64,000 nt of DNA from Enoplolaimus lenunculus (Eukaryota > Nematoda > Enoplea > Enoplida > Thoracostomopsidae): NCBI GenBank assembly GCA_030248215.1, contig JASANG010000205.1, positions 1-64,000 on the forward strand, written 5' to 3'. Position numbers and translations under genes: made by a program. Positions within the stretch are counted from its first letter, which is position 1, and every line of letters starts with the position of its first letter. The notes under the pieces were generated by a model that saw only the letters and a list, made by a program, of their open reading frames with translations, made no database searches and had not been told where the DNA came from. This document shows positions 61,869 through 64,000 of the stretch, one piece after another.

Positions 61869-63444
61869 TTGTGTTGCATCCGCACGACCTTTAGCAGCTA
61901 TTTGGCGAGAAAACGCATTATTAATTCTACAGGAACTATTTGAATAGCAAAATTTTGAGCACAGCGAGCTGATGGTGGCCAGATTCACTCCCAACCTCGT
62001 CCTAAATCAACCAGTGCAGAAATTGCACATTTGCAGTTTCAACAAAGTTAAAATTGTTTTAAATACATTAATATTGCCAGTGCCAGCGGAAGCGCCCCCC
62101 AAACTCCCAACTCTTGATGATCCCATCTTGGTAAACTAAAAAAAGCAATTTGCGGACCACGAATAGGGCTGTGTAACTTTGTAGCGGACCCACCTCGGAC
62201 TTGTTAGAAGGGGGCTTGACTATCTTAACGCCGGTCTTGTCTATTGCCAGAAATTATTGCTAATTAATGATGTATTCCGTCTGATTCAAGTGCTTGCTAC
62301 TGTAAAGATTTAATTTTTATATAGTAAAATCGGTAGTTTACGATAAACTTTTGTCTTACAATGTTAAAACAGCTGTACTTTTTACACTGCTTATAAACAT
62401 AATCTTATCATTTCAAACGAAACCTTATCACTGCAAGCTGGAATGCGCTAACCATTAATATTAGCGACACTATAATTAAAGCAATTAGCTATCGTGAATT
62501 AATGAATACTACGTTTAAAAGATTAATTCATATCCTTAATATTCAAATGCATGAACAAGAAGCATTCTTGGCTACAGTAAGTCCTAAAGCTACTATTTTT
62601 AGGTAATAGGAAGCCTTCCTGAAACCAAATTTCATAGCGTATAAAGTGTAAATTATGAACACAATGTTGCCGCAATGAAAAAAGTTGAGATATTATTTAA
62701 TGAAGATAATAAATCTCTCCCGGTACTGATAACACGGACCCTATATCTTGATTCGTCCCCACGAGTTATATTCGATTCATTGATGTCCTCAGATGCGTAC
62801 GATGTAAAATCAAAAACAACGCTAAAACAGACTATATTGTTAATGAATGTTATCAAACATTGCACAATTTCGGTCACGTATCACAGCTGCCAACCTGTCA
62901 CAAAAAGCTAACCAAAGCTCTCAGGCGGCGTTGAAAATTAAAAACAATCCTTGATCAAACTATTTAACCGACAGGTATAAAACGGGAAATCCAAACGGTG
63001 AGCGTACGCATTTGTAAGTATCCTCATAAATTCCCTACAGCCATCATACAGAAGAATCGGCGTATTTTGTTTACGATTACGAGCTGAAAACATTTTCGGT
63101 CACTCGTTTCGTTCGCTCACAACCACTAGAACACCTCTGGTTTCGCTCCTGGTTACTGGAACTTTGTGCGTTCTCGCGTTATCATAAATCACTTTGTAAA
63201 ATACGCAAGTACGAAAAATTTCAGTACTAAAACCGCATTCAAGCTTATTGGTTGAAGCCGGTGTTTATTGGCTTGCAGTGACGTAGATTAACGCATATGG
63301 TCAGAAGGGTAATTATTTTGTATAACGTAAAACTCAGCACTGGTGGGTGCTCAAACGGTTTCATAGCTAATAAAAGTGACAGGAGGTTGGCGTAGCCCCT
63401 TCCTCGGGCACGAAATCCAGTTTATATACTAACTATGTACGGAG
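61869..63444. other. unassigned stretch
   Basis: AT-rich with two overlapping ORFs (62653-62911, opposite strands) lacking motifs. No supported gene. Confidence 0.4.
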
Positions 63445-63802
63445 TTAATCGATCAAACCAAGAGTGGATGATGCATAAACAAGAGTATCCAACTTCGTAC
63501 ATTCTGCGTCGAAAAGAATGTACCCGGTACGCGTTGCGTTTCTGCCCTACCCCCCTTTACTTAGAGGGGGTACAATCCGTGCGAACCATGACACTTTATG
63601 TATCCGCCAACAAATATGATCCGCTTATAGTTTAATTTAGGGTTTTGCATGTGATAACGACCCACCCCCTAAAAACAAGGGGGGTCGGCCAAAAACGCAA
63701 CGCCCGGTGGTACATTTTGTACCATCCGAAACCGCAAGAGTTACACACTCTTGTATTATGCACTCTTGATCAAACTGATAACCAATGTTGACTCAAAACA
63801 AG
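63445..63802. mobile_element. family F MITE, complete
   Basis: CGATCAAACCAAGAGTGGATGATGCATAAACAAGAGT on the left and ACACTCTTGTATTATGCACTCTTGATCAAACTGATAACC on the right. Inner arms GAATGTACCCGGTACGCGTTGCG and AACGCAACGCCCGGTGGTACATTTTGTACC. Confidence 0.78.
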
Positions 63803-63806
63803 AGTA

Positions 63807-64000
63807 CTGTAGTGACCCGAATAAGAGGGGGGGGCTGATATTTATTTGGCCTCTCCAGAGGGTACCCCCCTTGTTATTCGGTTACGGACTGTTATTTATT
63901 TTTAACCCACGCTCCGCCCGTTACTGATATATATCCGGTACTGCAACTATCCGTTGAATTAAACGTTTTATTTGTCTTGTATCAATAGTTTGAGCGATAA
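63807..64000 (+). mobile_element. family D MITE, cut by window end
   Basis: TACTGTAGTGACCCGAATAAGAGGGG starts the element right after the F element. It continues with the same TTTATTTGGCCTCTCCAGAGGGTACCCCCC body as the units of the 601-bp array, to the last base of the window. Confidence 0.85.

Overview
This is eukaryotic, animal-type DNA: AT-rich, intron-bearing, dense in short non-autonomous transposons, and poor in genes. Splice signals are GT..AG with several TTTCAG acceptors. The recurring hexamer TTAGGC (CCTAAG on the other strand) is the nematode telomere repeat. The globin start codon lies 5 nt behind a TTTTTTCAG acceptor, as in genes with a trans-spliced leader or a 5' UTR intron. 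I therefore infer a nematode or close relative, with moderate confidence. The hexamer arrays here lie inside transposons, so they do not mark a telomere.

Three gene models are supported. (1) Plus strand, about 5.7-10.6 kb: an unrecognised low-complexity protein of at least 899 residues in four phase-consistent exons, with large polyQ tracts and a poly(A) signal. A weak further exon may lie at 358-504. (2) Minus strand, 22.0-11.6 kb: a chloride-type animal alpha-amylase in twelve visible exons (685 residues) with the extra C-terminal domain known from some invertebrate amylases. All splice phases agree and the catalytic Asp/Glu/Asp triad is present. The signal-peptide exon was not found. (3) Minus strand, 32.5-31.15 kb: a two-exon, 251-residue globin with a low-complexity N-terminal extension.

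Most of the rest is repeats. The leading family is a set of elements (subfamilies A, B and C) with GGCCCATG-type inverted ends, a core of TTAGGC repeats and 8-bp target-site duplications. About thirty copies or fragments are present. At 22.85-26.80 kb, subfamily-C elements interrupted by another element (D) have become a six-unit, 601-bp tandem array whose units meet at palindromic junctions holding an 8-bp spacer. Other families are: D (TA-flanked, CTGTAGTGACCC ends), E (GC-rich, often expanded into a 10-bp minisatellite), F (AATGTACC palindromes), G (GAGTTGATT palindromes), H, I, J (GGCCCGTAGCCA ends), M, N, O, Q, two hAT-like elements with 8-bp duplications, and tRNA-derived SINEs.

Layout: 0-5.7 kb repeats plus a possible exon; 5.7-10.6 kb polyQ gene; 11.6-22 kb amylase with repeat-filled introns, including a 1-kb 21-bp minisatellite beside a duplicated exon end; 22-27 kb array; 27-31 kb repeats; 31.1-32.5 kb globin; 32.6-64 kb almost entirely dispersed repeats with a few unsupported ORFs. 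I found no transposase, reverse transcriptase, rRNA gene or intact tRNA gene. The genes do not form an evident pathway.
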